Shown here: in pieces, positions 10,726-22,176 of the stretch
How positions within the stretch are numbered: position 1 is the stretch's first letter
Layout of the letters: each line of letters starts with the position of its first letter
Assembly: GCA_016508695.1 (NCBI GenBank)
Contig: VNKQ01000019.1
Location: 124,001-188,000 of the forward strand
Length of the DNA: 64,000 nucleotides
Reading direction: 5' to 3'
Origin: Hyphodiscus hymeniophilus
Lineage: Eukaryota > Ascomycota > Leotiomycetes > Helotiales > Hyphodiscaceae
Program-made: the position numbers and the translations under genes
The notes under the pieces: model-generated
The model's database searches: none
What the model was told of the DNA's origin: nothing
Seen by the model: the letters and a program-made list of their open reading frames with translations, nothing else

Positions 10726-11831
10726 TAGAGATATTTGGCCTGATTGTTTCGTTGCATGGAGGGCATTTTGAAGGTGTTTTGAATCATTTGGTCTGAACTA
10801 ATTGGTCTGAACTGAATGCTCTGGATTGATTGCTTTGAATAATGCTCCATATCTCTGTAAATGACCTTCCATCGCGGGCTACTCTGAAGAACCAAAAGAT
10901 ATATTATAAGTTGAATTAAAAAGATGAAGAGTTTATATTGAAGAGCACACTCGAAAGATCATAACGTGTCTTTAATTCAAGAAGCTGTTTGTAAGCGACA
11001 CTAGAGATAGAATTTGTACTCGCGCCAAAACTTATGAGTATGTTAACGGACTGTGAGTATTCACGTATCAAGGGGAGGACTTCCACTAGCGGGCTATACT
11101 CACTGATACCTGACTGCGTGGTGGTATCAGTGGCTTTGCTCTTATTCGCATCCAGATCGGCATAATCTTACCGGCCAAACCACGCGCCCAATCACAACAG
11201 TCAGCCTCGTTCTCTTTATTTGTCCATGAAGCATTATCAAAGAGCCATTGCCAAGGGGTTCCGATTGTCTTCTCGCGCCGACACTTCGGCTTGTAATGGA
11301 CTCCCTTGGTCGATGCGGCAAATTCAGGTTGAGATAATTTCTTTTGCTTTCTGTCTCCTTCCCACGACGTAAATTTCATCTTGCTCTTCCTTATTTTTAA
11401 CTTTGTACGGCTGTAGGTAGCGTTCTTGCTGTCTTTTTGGTAGGAGTGGGCAGACATCGAAGACCTGCGTAAAGCTTGAGGTCTTCGGAGACATATATGT
11501 CCCACACTGAAAGCACAAAGGAATAGATTTGTGGGAAGGAACATTGAGGAGGAAACGTACGAACAGATACGTAATCAAACTGCGATCAATTCAAATGTGA
11601 AGGTTTAATCAAAGCAGAAATTGATTGGTCGATTGAGATCCTGGTAAAGAACCTTCTCGTATAGTCTTAGACAAGTTTTTGACTACAAGAATCAATTGGC
11701 CTTCAAACGTTAATAATTCTGTCGGAAGAGTTTATTGCTCTACGTTTCCTGATCATGCCACTATTCCCATTGTCCGGATCTGTCAATCTTCAAGATTTCC
11801 TCTGAGACGCCTCTGAGACACATACATCGAA
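10726..11831. other. Intergenic with one doubtful ORF
   Basis: About 1.1 kb. A lysine-rich 152-codon open frame with an ATG at 11544 runs on the minus strand to 11086. It contains no motif I recognise and no clear splice partners, so I do not call it a gene. Confidence 0.4.
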
Positions 11832-12020
11832 ATGCCAGAAGATATAAAACCAGTGCTTGTTTGCCCTCTCGCGCCTGCCACAAACGTAATCATCCTCCAT
11901 CTACTTCGAAAGAGCGACGAGACGATCTGGCTTGGTACTCTCATGAATGTGCCGTTGGAGGAGCTTCAGCGCGCGGAAACTATCTTGCGTGAACAGGAAG
12001 GCATCGACAAAGGCACGTAG
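11832..12020 (+). CDS. Small hypothetical ORF (62 aa)
   Basis: An ATG-started 62-codon frame with mixed hydrophobic and acidic composition (begins MPEDIKPVLVCPL, ends EEQR-like then EGIDKGT). It does not overlap a larger gene on the other strand, which is the only reason to list it. No family is recognised. It could be a small protein, a remnant exon or chance. Confidence 0.22.
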   Translation: MPEDIKPVLVCPLAPATNVIILHLLRKSDETIWLGTLMNVPLEELQRAETILREQEGIDKGT

Positions 12021-12504
12021 TTAAGGATGTTAAAGCTGCTGTGAAACGAATGGAGATATTCTGGTCTCTCTTGTATTACGTCTCGGTTGCTTTTTCAGTC
12101 TTTTATAGCGTGAACTTACATTATGTATTGATGCTTGCACTGGGGTTTTTTTATGCGGTCTATTTCCTGGTATCTCGAATAAGTTTATTATAGTCCTGCT
12201 GTAATACTTAGAGTCCTATATATGCTACAACTGGGAGCCTTCAAATTCAAAGACGCAGGGCCAAAGTCAAGTTTTGGTCTAATAGAGTTCGGAGCCGTTG
12301 AACACAGGGAGTCACGTACGGTCAACTTTTCGTGTCGGGATGAAATGAAATTATAAATAGCACATGAAGATCACGCGGCGCAATTTATTCACGTAGCTTT
12401 TGATCGTTCTTATGACTGGTATTAGATATGCTGACAATAGGAACGATTATATACGAACTAGGCCACAATGATGTCAGGAGCCGTATCTATTCTTTCTCTA
12501 TTAC
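12021..12504. other. Intergenic, nothing seen
   Basis: About 480 bp between the small ORF and the end of the aldehyde dehydrogenase gene. No recognisable element. Confidence 0.5.
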
Positions 12505-14136
12505 TTAAGGGAGGCCTGGTTTGGTCGAAATAGTAACGAGTTTCAAGACGCTGAAATTGTCCAAACCCCAAAGACCATTGGTTCTTCCCCATCCACTGTT
12601 CTTCGCACCTCCTAGTGGCAGGGTCGCTTGAGGGAAAGTTAGATTCATTCTAAAACCAGGAAAGCACAAAATTCTGGACTTACATTCATCGAAAGCGGTC
12701 ATCCCATTGACATGGGCTATTCCAGTTTCCATTCTTCGGGCGAGATCAATGCCACGGTGTAGATCCTTAGTATGCACGGCTCCCACTAGTCCGTACGAAC
12801 TAGCATTCACCAGCTTCAAGGCTTCCTCTTGGTCATCAACTATATAGACCGCAACAGAAGGACTGAAAGATTCCTCGTCGAAGATGTCCATATCTTTGGT
12901 GACGTTCGTGATGATTGAAGGCGTCAATGCGGCCGAGGATTTATCCGCATACTCAGAGCTGCCATACAAGAATTTGGCCCCCTTTTGCTCTGCATCTTTT
13001 AATTTTGCAGCAGCTCCTTGAACGAGTCGCTGAGATACTGCGCCTCCAATCGGAAATCTACTCGCGTTGGTTTTGAGGAGTTCGATGAACTTATCTGCGA
13101 CATTGCGCATAACATAAACTCGATCCGTCGAGAAGCAAACTTGACCATGATGGTTATATGCTACAGACAGATATTAGCAACTAAGGCTTAGACCGAGAAC
13201 GCAAAGCACTCTGAAAGAAGTACTTACCTGCTATAATGGTTTTGAACGCTGCATCTTCTAAGTCAGCATCCTCAAGCACAATCACAGCACACTTTCCACC
13301 CAACTCCATCAGCACTGGCTTCAAATATTTACCAGCGATGGCTCCAATTATTCGGCCAATCGGTGCTGAACCTATAAACTCGACCTTTCGAATTGCAGGA
13401 TGGGAGATCAGTGCTTCGGTGACAGCTGGTGCATCCTCTCGATCTGCCTGAACAATGCTGACCACATTTTTTGGTAGGCCGGCATCGAACAACGCCTGGA
13501 CGAGCATATGGTGCGTCTTCGGGGACAGCTCGGATGCCTTCAGCACAACAGCACAGCCGGCAGCGAGAGGTGTGCAAAGAGCACGTGCTCCAAGAACGAT
13601 GGGTGCATTCCACCTAGATAGTCGCATTATTAAATGAGCTACTTTGTCTAGAAATGAGCCACGTACGGTGGGATTGCCAGCGTGACACCTATAGGCTCCC
13701 GAAAAGCCAGTGCATAATCCAACCTGCTCTGAGGGATTACTCCCGTCAACGACGTGATGTTGCTAGCAATCTCTCGTATGTGCGCAACCCCTGTTTTGAT
13801 ATTCGTACTCGCCCAGAACTCAGTGGCGCTCGTCTCTTCCATCTGAGTCTTCACAAAGGCGTCTTTCCGTTCAAGAATAATCTCGGCAGCTCGGAGAAGG
13901 ATATCTCGCCTCTCGACAGCTAATGTGTTTCTCCATGTTTCAAAGGCAATTGCAGCGGAGTCGCATGCCTTGATTGCATACTCAACATTGGTAGACAAGG
14001 CGTAGTGAACAGTCTGGTCGTCGTTTTTTGCAGACACAACAGGGAACTTCTTCAAGTCTTTGGAATTGACGCTTTCACCGTTGATCCACAGCGGAATCAC
14101 CTCGTCAGAGGTCGACGTGGCGATAGTAGATGGCAT
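12505..14136 (-). CDS. NAD(P)+-dependent aldehyde dehydrogenase, salicylaldehyde/vanillin-dehydrogenase-like
   Basis: A 484-residue aldehyde dehydrogenase from four exons: 14136-13667, 13613-13228, 13160-12684 and 12626-12505. It oxidises an aldehyde to the acid with NAD(P)+. Family marks are WNAPIVLGARAL, the cofactor-site VEFIGSAPIGR, the catalytic-Glu motif MELGGKC, the catalytic-Cys motif HHGQVCFSTDR (across intron 2) and the C-terminal STLPLGGAKNSGWGR (across intron 3). Length matches soluble aldehyde dehydrogenases and no targeting signal is seen. The overall pattern is closest to the aromatic-aldehyde (salicylaldehyde, vanillin) branch, which would fit the neighbouring aromatic-acid-decarboxylase-type amidohydrolases; this substrate guess is inference. 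A GCCGTGG motif lies 153 bp upstream of the start. Confidence 0.92.
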
Positions 14137-15176
14137 TTTAGCATAAGATAAGACTGAATTTATTTTATTGCAATTTTGGGAGACTGGAGTCTTCTGTCAG
14201 AGCAAAGTATGCACTTATAATGAAGCGTACTCACATTCTTAGAGAACTGAATGCCGCTCTTTGCTGAACGGAGGCGGCGTACCGACGTGCCGTGGATGAG
14301 GAACTGTTAAGACCGATATGAAAGAGCATTTTCTCTGTCATCGATAATGCACAGATCTTACGAAGCATGAGAAATGGTTGATCGGGAATCCATCCTCGAC
14401 TGTAAATGTCCCAGCATTTGAATCACCGCGATCACCGTGGTTAATATCTGCTGGTACGGTCTCCACTATCCACACTATGGAACTTTAAAATGGAACATCA
14501 AAATTTTTGGGGATTCTATCATCCGGTTCTTCCGGATTCATAAGCCCTCGTCAATGATCTGCAATCTTGCAGTACATAATGAACTTGGCGGGTAGTTATG
14601 GACTGGTTACTTGCTGGGACGTGGGCCGAGGCCGGCCCGTATGAAGACCGCCATAACTTGTCTGGCGGACAAGAAAGGAGGCAAGGCCGGAAGAAGTATA
14701 CAGTTCTTGCCGTCAGGTATATGCGTCGAAACGACGAGTTCAAGTCCGAAATTCTTTTAGCATTACTTTATCTTGGACGTCGTTGTTGAAGTCTAAATAG
14801 ATGTGTGCTCCACCAAGAGGTATACTTAGAGAAGTGGGCATGTTGGAGACTGGAGCTATACGGTACTTACATTTTTTCATCAATCATGTAGGTTTGGAAG
14901 ACCAGGAAAACGGCAACTATTTCGGGTTGACTCTGGTCACGCTTCAATGGAACGGCTATCACGCGTCTACTGTTCACCACCTATTGGCCCGAGTCATTAT
15001 TGTTCTTATTCAAAAGTTCATCTTATGATAACCATCAAGCGCAATTGGGTTATCAAGCTTTATTGTAAGATGCAAGGACTCTATTACATAAATGAATATG
15101 GCTGTCTGGTATAATTCACCCTACATTGGCGCCGTGGCAGCTTTGTCTGCACGATTCTTTGCCAAATCCATCCACC
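14137..15176. promoter_or_regulatory. ALDH promoter and following intergenic DNA
   Basis: About 1.04 kb without a gene. It contains GCCGTGG at 14289-14295 and the perfect inverted repeat described separately at 14521-14537. Short open frames at 14.5-15.0 kb on both strands show no family features. Confidence 0.4.
14521..14537. promoter_or_regulatory. Perfect inverted repeat ATCCGG-N5-CCGGAT
   Basis: Six-base arms around a 5-bp spacer place CGG and CCG five bases apart in inverted orientation, a layout used by dimeric Zn2Cys6 regulators. It lies about 385 bp upstream of the aldehyde dehydrogenase start. Function is inferred. Confidence 0.4.
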
Positions 15177-16148
15177 TCACTTTGGAATTTTAATCCCCAT
15201 CAACGCCTCAGCATTCTTGTAACAAATCCTATCCAACTCCTCTGCTGTAACGAGACCGCTCTTCTCCAACTCTTCCACCCACTCCAAGCCTGCTTCATTG
15301 CTGGCGAAAGGATAGTCGACACTGTACATAATTTTCTCAATTTTGGTATTTCGTAGAATGCAGTACATGGGGTCGAGGCTCCAATTTCCGCTAGTCGTGA
15401 TCCATATGTTGTCATCGTAGACCTGGCGGAAGGTTCTGGCGCCAGGCCTCCACATTGGAGAGAAGCTGTCGATTCGTTGAAGCATGAACGGCAGTGTCTC
15501 CCCCATATGCCCAATTATAAGCTTGAGCCTAGGGAATTTGTCAAACGTGCCAGCACAGTAGAGCTTCAGAACGTGTGTGGCTACATCAGCATGCCAGCCA
15601 AAGCCCGAAGATGCAAGCTGCACGGCGACTGCAGGAGAATAGTTGCCCTGGTACATGGACTTCAATATGTTGTCGGTCGGCCACGTTGGATGCATATAAA
15701 TGGGAGTGTCCAAAGCCTGTGCAGCCTCCCAGAACACGTCGTATTCTGGGCCGTCAAAGTATGTCTCATTATCACGGTTGGCGATGAGGGATCCACAGAA
15801 CCCAAGCTCCTTGATGCAGCGAGCTAATTCTTTGGCCGCTTCGGCGGGATAGTGCATGGGTACCATGGCAAAAGCGACGAATCGTTTCTTATATTTCTCG
15901 ACGATGGCGGCAAGCTCGTTGTTGGCGGCCCTGCATTCTTCTGGTGTCATATCTCGTGGACCGTGATTCACGACCTGCAGCGTCACTTTGCCGGCATCCA
16001 TTGACTGAATGCGCACAGGGCCTGCCTCTGCCAGCCTGTTGAAGAGTGTGGTATTTTGCTTAAACATCTCGATGTATGGGTCCTTGGTCGTGGACAGACA
16101 CACTTCGCTGAGCCAATGCTCTTCGAGTGTTATAATTGGGGGCACCAT
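15177..16148 (-). CDS. Metal-dependent decarboxylase / amidohydrolase (amidohydrolase_2, ACMSD / gamma-resorcylate decarboxylase-like)
   Basis: A single-exon protein of 323 residues, the usual length for this family of Zn/Mn TIM-barrel decarboxylases and hydrolases that act on aromatic or muconate-type acids. Metal-site motifs are intact: TLEEHW at the N-terminus (Glu9, His11), YMHPTWP in the middle, IIGHMGETLPF, and SVDYPFASNEAG near the end, which carries the metal Asp. It keeps EEH where the pseudogene at 9.7-10.7 kb has EEA, so the two are different subgroups rather than recent copies. The reaction is probably non-oxidative decarboxylation of a hydroxylated aromatic acid, releasing CO2, but a hydrolase role is not excluded. 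It shares its orientation with the aldehyde dehydrogenase and is divergent from regulator 2. Confidence 0.88.
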   Translation of the reverse strand: MVPPIITLEEHWLSEVCLSTTKDPYIEMFKQNTTLFNRLAEAGPVRIQSMDAGKVTLQVVNHGPRDMTPEECRAANNELAAIVEKYKKRFVAFAMVPMHYPAEAAKELARCIKELGFCGSLIANRDNETYFDGPEYDVFWEAAQALDTPIYMHPTWPTDNILKSMYQGNYSPAVAVQLASSGFGWHADVATHVLKLYCAGTFDKFPRLKLIIGHMGETLPFMLQRIDSFSPMWRPGARTFRQVYDDNIWITTSGNWSLDPMYCILRNTKIEKIMYSVDYPFASNEAGLEWVEELEKSGLVTAEELDRICYKNAEALMGIKIPK

Positions 16149-16567
16149 TGCTGTAAGATAGTTATTGTTGGCTTGTAGTGTAGGGTGTGTGAGTGGCTAG
16201 AGCAGGATAATAAGAAGGGAGTGATGATGACTGCTCGACTGTTTGCAACCCATACGAGCAAGGAATCGAATTCGACGACTTTTATGGATCGTTTGTCTGT
16301 GAGGACACGGCTCATGGTTCTGTGCTACCATGCCGAAGCGCCTTGCGTGGACCCCGCGTCCCGGTTATGCTCCGAAGAATGGAAAAGGCGGGTTCATGTG
16401 AGGTGTCGTCCGACAAGCAAAAATGCCGCGAACACCGTCTTTCGCTCAGTGATCGCTAATATTCTGCGACTCCTTAACCTTTTTTCTTCATTTGTCACAT
16501 CTCCCAAAGCCCCTCTTCAGTACTACCCCGCTCCCCACAAAAATGGCGTGTATTTCCAAGATTGCCC
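16149..16567. promoter_or_regulatory. Divergent promoter of amidohydrolase and regulator 2
   Basis: A 419-bp region between two divergent starts. It is rich in CCG/CGG triplets around 16330-16380, but I see no clean palindrome. Confidence 0.4.
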
Positions 16568-19122
16568 ATGGGGAGCATAATATTTTCCTACGAAGAAGTT
16601 GCGAAGACGTTACAATCAAGAACGATGATGAATTCCGCTTCAGTGATAGGAAACGCCACAGCTTCGAACAGAGCCTGCGAGCAGTGCAATAGGTTGGTGG
16701 CCAATTATACCGCTTCTACGCCTTGGTGGTTAACCTCCAAATACTTAGGAAGAAACAAAAATGTCTGTCTCCATCGAAGTGGAGGGCGATCAGGGTTTGG
16801 AATCCTTTGCTTACAGCCGTTTTTCAGGTGATATGAAACGACCAACTTGCTCGACTTGTGCCAAAGTTCGCTCTATTTGCACCTTTCCTACCCACCGTAA
16901 ACAGCCACGCAGAAGCACTCCAGATACCTCCAAGAGCCTCTTTACACTATTGACAAGTCAAAGCAAAATCTGCAAGTTGATTCCTTCTGAGATGGATATC
17001 TCTAGTAAGCAAGAGCTAACTGAGGACGAAAGTAAAACTTGCAGAAGCCCTCGGGCATTCCGAGGTGGACTATCTGTTTCAGAAAATTCTTGAAACTTCT
17101 CGAATTCATGAGGACTCGGGAAAACAGATCATATCCAAACAACGATCAAGCATTTCTCAAGTGGATGAGACAAGGGAGAAACTGCCATATCTTATGCAGA
17201 ACCTTACAGATATACAATACCTGGATGCCAACCTCCCAGCAGCATCTCCTGACGCTGCCTCCTTCGATATAAACTTCTTGTCACAGGGCTATGCTACGCA
17301 AACCCAACAATTATCTCCGGTTGAAGTCGTTGCTGGCATCGACATCGATAGCTTGCCCTTCAGTCCCCAATCCAATGGATTCCTTGGTGAAGAAATTGGC
17401 CAGTCAGATCTAGCAGACTTCCAATTTCAGGGGGAAGAATATAATCTGTGTGAGGCAGCGTGGCCACCGTTCGTAAACTTTGATCTAGGGGTGAACACTT
17501 CAACGTCAGCTACGGTTGATGTCAACTGCACAGCAACTGTTCCGTGTAGCGTATTAGTGGCGGATCACCTGTAAGTCTAACACTTTCTTGGCATGTTTCA
17601 ACCTGACTTTTTACAGAATGGGTGTGTATTTTACATGTGTTCAAGGCTTCCTTCCATTATTCCATAAACCATCTTTTGAAGACTATTACCACCAACATTT
17701 GAGGCCAATCATGCTAGCAGAGGGGGACATTCCAGCAACCTGGGCCTTCATTCTATGCGGCATGTTTGCTTTGTCTGCTCGTTTCTCCAATATGAAGGGA
17801 TTCGCTTCCGTTAAACCACAGGATCGCGGAGAGAGTTTCGCCAAGAGAGCTTGCCAATTCTACGATCTGTGGAAGGAAGCTGAGATTGATAACACAACCT
17901 TTCAATTCTTCCAAGGCAGCATTCTACTGACGTATTATTCCTTGACGTCTTCTCCTTCCCCTCTGGCGTTCACCTGTGTGGCAGCTCTATGTAGAATGGC
18001 GTATACACTATCGTTACATGTCCTAGATGAAAAGTTGGAGGGCATAGATTCACTTCCAAGAGGTTCACCTGAAACCTGGGTAAAGAAAGAAGAAAAGCGA
18101 AGGGCGTGGTGGGCAATTTGGGAAATGGATGCTTTCACTTCTGCTATTACCCGTCAGCCATTCATGATTGAGATGGGGAGGATGCAGGTACTTCTTCCTG
18201 TGTCCGACGAGGCTTGGTTCAGTTCTCAACCGGTCAAATCGGCGGCTATTTGTAATGATGAGTCCATGGAGGCATGGAAAACCTTGGAGGAAAGCCCTAA
18301 CCAATCTGGATTCGCATGGTATCTCATTGCTCATAGCTACAAGAGATGGGCTTCCGAATATTACGAATCTCATAATGCGTCGGTCGATGAGATACATCAT
18401 TTGTTATCTGCGATCAAGTGTTTACAATTTACGCTGCCGGCGAACTTCAATCTTGACCCAGTCAATGCACCAGAGAGACTGAGTCACTCGCAAAGGGCAC
18501 ATGTCCTACAAACACACATCCTTCTAAAGAAGTAAGCTAACTCCTATCATATTGTTCATCCCCGCTCATAAGGACTTCAGTGCCAGCAGCCTCGCCAACA
18601 TGTTACTCGTGGAGCTTCAAACCAAGACCTCTCGCTCTGTCTCTACTGGGAGCATTCCACAGCAAACGTATGATATCCAACTCCGGCGCTGCTTTGAAAA
18701 CACTTCTGAGGTTTTGAGTGCGGTTCGCCGATACTGGATTCCTGAAGCCGTGTGTTTTTCCTCGCCGTGGATGGCTTGTGCCATGGTGGGACCAGCGTCA
18801 ATAAACGTCTCTGAACGAAAGAATACACTGGACACGCAGCAATCACAGAGCACTCAAAATAATCTCGACAGACTAGTCGTATTACGAGCCATCGGAGGGT
18901 TTGCCCGATACTGGAAGATTGCAGATTTAATGTTAAGTAATACAACTCTGTTCTAAAATCTTTGCCTATCGCTAATCACTTGTCCCGCCAGATTTTGAAA
19001 AATCGACAAATGCTGCTAATGCTGGATCGCTACGAACTCCCATCTCTAATGGTGATCCAAGAGTAGACATCTTCGCTGATCGTCTACGAGGATTCGTAGC
19101 GAGGATTGTAGAGTCACCTTGA
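16568..19122 (+). CDS. Zn2Cys6 transcription factor (regulator 2; triplicated family)
   Basis: A 747-residue regulator from seven exons: 16568-16692, 16749-16762, 16828-17004, 17045-17570, 17617-18531, 18581-18936 and 18992-19122. The second exon is a 14-nt microexon. After splicing the zinc cluster reads CEQCNRRKQKC, DMKRPT, CSTCAKVRSIC, spacing 2-6-6-2-6, from about residue 37. The middle domain starts at GFLPLFHKPSF and includes KRRAWWAIWEMDAF, the fungal transcription-factor signature. Introns 1-3 and the last three have the same phases as in the regulators at 30056-32368 and 34775-37439, showing common descent. The donor of intron 2 is GTCTGT, weaker than usual, and intron 3 is only 40 bp. 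The sixth-exon acceptor could instead be 8 bp upstream. It sits between the amidohydrolase and a carbonic anhydrase, both plausible targets. Confidence 0.85.
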
Positions 19123-19258
19123 CATGTTTTGTTTTTCATGTGTTACTCCATTGGTTCATCCTGAAAAATGATCTGATCTAAGTTCGTACATATAATGTAT
19201 AGTAAATTTACTTTGAAGTTATTTTACTCTACCTAATATTAACAACTCATCTCCCAAA

Positions 19259-19950
19259 TCATTCTACCTGAACCTCTTCTACCCGTCCGTTGTGCAAGTC
19301 AAAATACCACCCCGTGACTTTGACACTTGCCTTAATGAGCGGATGGCTGCGGAGGTATTGAACATCTTGTATCACGCTGTTTACCACCACTTCTTTTTCT
19401 TCTACCTCGTCTCCACGTCTGAAGAAAGGCAAGGTCGCTACCTGCTCCGCACAAGCCCGAGCGGTGCCCCCAAATTTCCCTCCTTTCTCAGCTAAATTGT
19501 CGTTCTTAACGTGGTCGTACGTCCAGTCATTATTGAAGTAAAGGGATCCGCAGTCTTCGTGCTCGTTAGTATATGGTAAATCAGAAAATAAATCTGATTG
19601 AGTATCAAGAGCTTATCAGAGAATTGGAACTAACTTTTATGGTGAACGACTTTAATTTCCCTTAGCTCACTGAAAGCCTGAATGGTCAATAAGCTTCGAA
19701 TGGTACTAGGATCATTGGCTCTGCCTCCTCCGTTCCTGATCGACCAAGCCTCGTTGGGTTGCAGCTGAAAAAATTTCTCCGGGATAGTGCGACCGTCGAT
19801 ACAGGTAATGATTGCAGTGCGGGATCTTGGACCTCGACTCAGATCATCCGGTGATGGGTGGAAGTCAGCAGCATATTGCTTATTCGCTGCCACAAAGTCA
19901 TAGGGTGTCTTCTTCCCCACTTCTGGGCGACCGAGAACTTGTTTTGCCAT
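19259..19950 (-). CDS. Beta-class carbonic anhydrase 1
   Basis: A 203-residue protein from exons 19950-19635 and 19554-19259. Beta-carbonic anhydrases interconvert CO2 and bicarbonate using a zinc held by two Cys and one His. The motif CIDGR supplies the first Cys and the Asp-Arg dyad. Splicing an 80-bp intron gives HHKNC, supplying His and the second Cys. The intron sits inside this motif in phase 1, exactly as in the other two copies. Where the others read HHTDC, this copy reads HHKNC, so the ligands stay but two neighbouring residues differ. There is no targeting peptide, so it is probably cytosolic. It is divergent from carbonic anhydrase 2 with 447 bp between the starts. Confidence 0.9.
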
Positions 19951-20397
19951 TTTCCGATATTTATAGTGTATATTAATCTTGGGAAAAATTAAAATCGCAG
20001 TCTCAATGCGCTGGTACAGCGTATAGATATAATACTGAGAGGTTGCTTGAAATATCCTCCACGCAGCATATTGGCCAACGCCAGAATCACCGTCCGCCGA
20101 GAACGTTGCTTTGAGAGGATCCCGTTCATCGCCGCAGCGGCATGTCTAGGTGGCCGCGTCTGAACCGGATTTGCCGGCAACTGGATTCCCCCCGAGGTAC
20201 ATTTATGGCATCCGCAGTTTAGAGGGAGAGCAACCTTGCCAACCTCGTTGATCTTCAAACTAGCATATATAGATATCTCTTCTATAATTCGCACTTGGGA
20301 TTTTTAGTATACAGCCACTACCCTTGAATTTTGTTTCCTGCCGGTCCCACAAAGAATACAGCAGAGTGGACTCCAGCCTTGTTTTTTGACGAGAGAG
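19951..20397. promoter_or_regulatory. Divergent promoter of carbonic anhydrases 1 and 2
   Basis: A 447-bp region between two divergent starts. Several CGG/CCG triplets occur at 20085-20185, including CCGGATTTGCCGG near 20165. No other element is evident. Confidence 0.45.
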
Positions 20398-21071
20398 ATG
20401 AGTCAACTCTTTCTTGACACAGCCTACAAGGCTTATGATTTTGATGGCAAGAATAAAGATTATTCGGAAAACAAGTATCCTATCGCAGATCCCATCGTGG
20501 GTGAACGATCGGGAGGTGGTATCATCTGTTGTACCGACCCTCGATGTTCTCCTGAGGCCTTTTTTAAATTGAAAGAGCAAGAGGTTTTCGTGATCCGCAA
20601 CGAGGGTGGAAGAGCTGCAGACCCTGGAGTCATACGCACCTTACTCTTAATTGATGCTCTGGTTGCTGCGGCGGGGGCGGTAATCCAAGAAGTCAAAGTC
20701 ATCCATCATACCGGTAAGTTTTATTAGAAGAACGCCTCCTCCTACAATGCAGAGACTTGGCTGACTTTGCGTAAAAACAAATAGACTGCGTTACTTTGCA
20801 GCAAGATGTTGAGCATGAGATTGTGGACATGATCAGGAAAAATGATCCTAATGCACCAGGGGGGCCCTGGAAACCCGGTGCGTTTGGGTATGCGGAGGCA
20901 GTACCCTTTCTTCGTTTTCCAGAAGGGAAGACGGAGCGGGAACGGCTGGAGAAGAGTGTGAGCCAAGACGTACAGTTCCTACGAGCTCATCCACTGATTA
21001 GACCTCGTACTGTGGTATCTGGCTGGATTTATGATATCAAGACTGGTATTGCAGAGAAGCTTGACATATGA
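20398..21071 (+). CDS. Beta-class carbonic anhydrase 2
   Basis: A 200-residue protein from exons 20398-20713 and 20785-21071. The zinc and catalytic motifs are complete: CTDPR, then HHTDC formed across the intron, with the phase-1 splice after the Thr codon as in its two paralogues. The C-terminal half carries the KNDPNAPGGPW and QDVQFLRAHPLI segments shared by all three copies. An upstream in-frame TTG at 20386 is not a fungal start, so the ATG at 20398 was chosen. It lies upstream of the MFS transporter, 1.1 kb away. A role in hydrating CO2 released by nearby decarboxylases or carbamoylase is inference. Confidence 0.92.
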
Positions 21072-22176
21072 GAAACAATGGAAATAGAAACCCAGACCAT
21101 GGCAAATTCCATAAATGAGAGGACAAAATCTACTTCGAAAATAGCTTGCTGCTCATTTAAACTAGCTGAGCGCCTTATCTACGAAGTTGGATCGATTCAG
21201 GTTTCACTAGAAATATAGGATTATCAAGAGGATTCTCTATTGGAGAGCGATTTCATTCACGATATCATGACATCAGACCCATCTTCGTAAAGAAGGAAAG
21301 ACCTAGAATTACTTTACCGTTGAGCAGGATCTGTGAAGTACCTGGTAGTGAGAGAAGTTACGGCTTATTTTGTCTCGATCTATCTACATGCATTTTGTCG
21401 GGCCCGTCTTTGAGTACGTTTTACAAATATCCTCAAATCACATCGAAATATCTACAAAAGAAGCCTTCAGCTTGAGGTGCATGGGTTTTCTTTCTTTGAA
21501 TAAGTACCCTATTTCCTATTCACAAGGTATGCCCCAGTCATCACGAGCGTTCTCATTGCCATTTGTGTGCTCGTTATTAAGGAACACTCTCTCATAGTAG
21601 ATACATTACCATGATTCATGTGTTTGTATTACATGATCCAAGTGTAGCGGCATGGAGGGAATACGGGGAATGCGGTAAAGGCAGCATTGTCGGGAATTCA
21701 TACAGTGATAGTAGAATGGGGGTAGCTGGTATCGAGGTAGGAAATGTATGGAGAAGAAGAGCTTTTATCGGAAGGAATCCGTAAACACTGTCGTACTTGC
21801 TCTCACCCCGAGATGAGTGACCCGATGGCCCGTCCGACATGATGGTGTGCGGGGAAATATGGGGAAGACGGCATTGTCGGCAATCATGCGGTGTTGATCA
21901 AGAGCGACTGTGGCAGTCTCATTGGTCCCGCTGAGCAACTGAGGCGCAATACTGCAAAAATTGGGGGAGCAAATTGCCGATCTACTTGCTACTTTTCGTC
22001 TCCTAAACGTCGTACAAGAAAAGTCTTAACCCTTACATTTCTACTGGACTTCCACACCTAATCAGTCGGCCTGGGGATTTATTTATCCTTCACGAAACAA
22101 TAGAGCCTATTTTGACCCTCTGCGCCTTGAGATTGAAGACCGGAAGACTCTACCTTTTATATTTTCAACTTTCAAA
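21072..22176. other. Intergenic, MFS promoter side
   Basis: About 1.1 kb. The stretch GGCATTGTCGG-AAT recurs in variant form near 21680 and 21872, upstream of the transporter, and could be a duplicated regulatory element. No gene seen. Confidence 0.4.

Noticed and set aside
11086..11544. 152-codon lysine-rich frame on the minus strand
   Set aside because: It starts with ATG, but shows no motif, no splice partners and a composition typical of chance frames.
20386..20397. Upstream start for carbonic anhydrase 2
   Set aside because: The codon is TTG, which is not a normal fungal start; the ATG at 20398 follows at once. The same reasoning was applied at 28294, 3970 and 3352.
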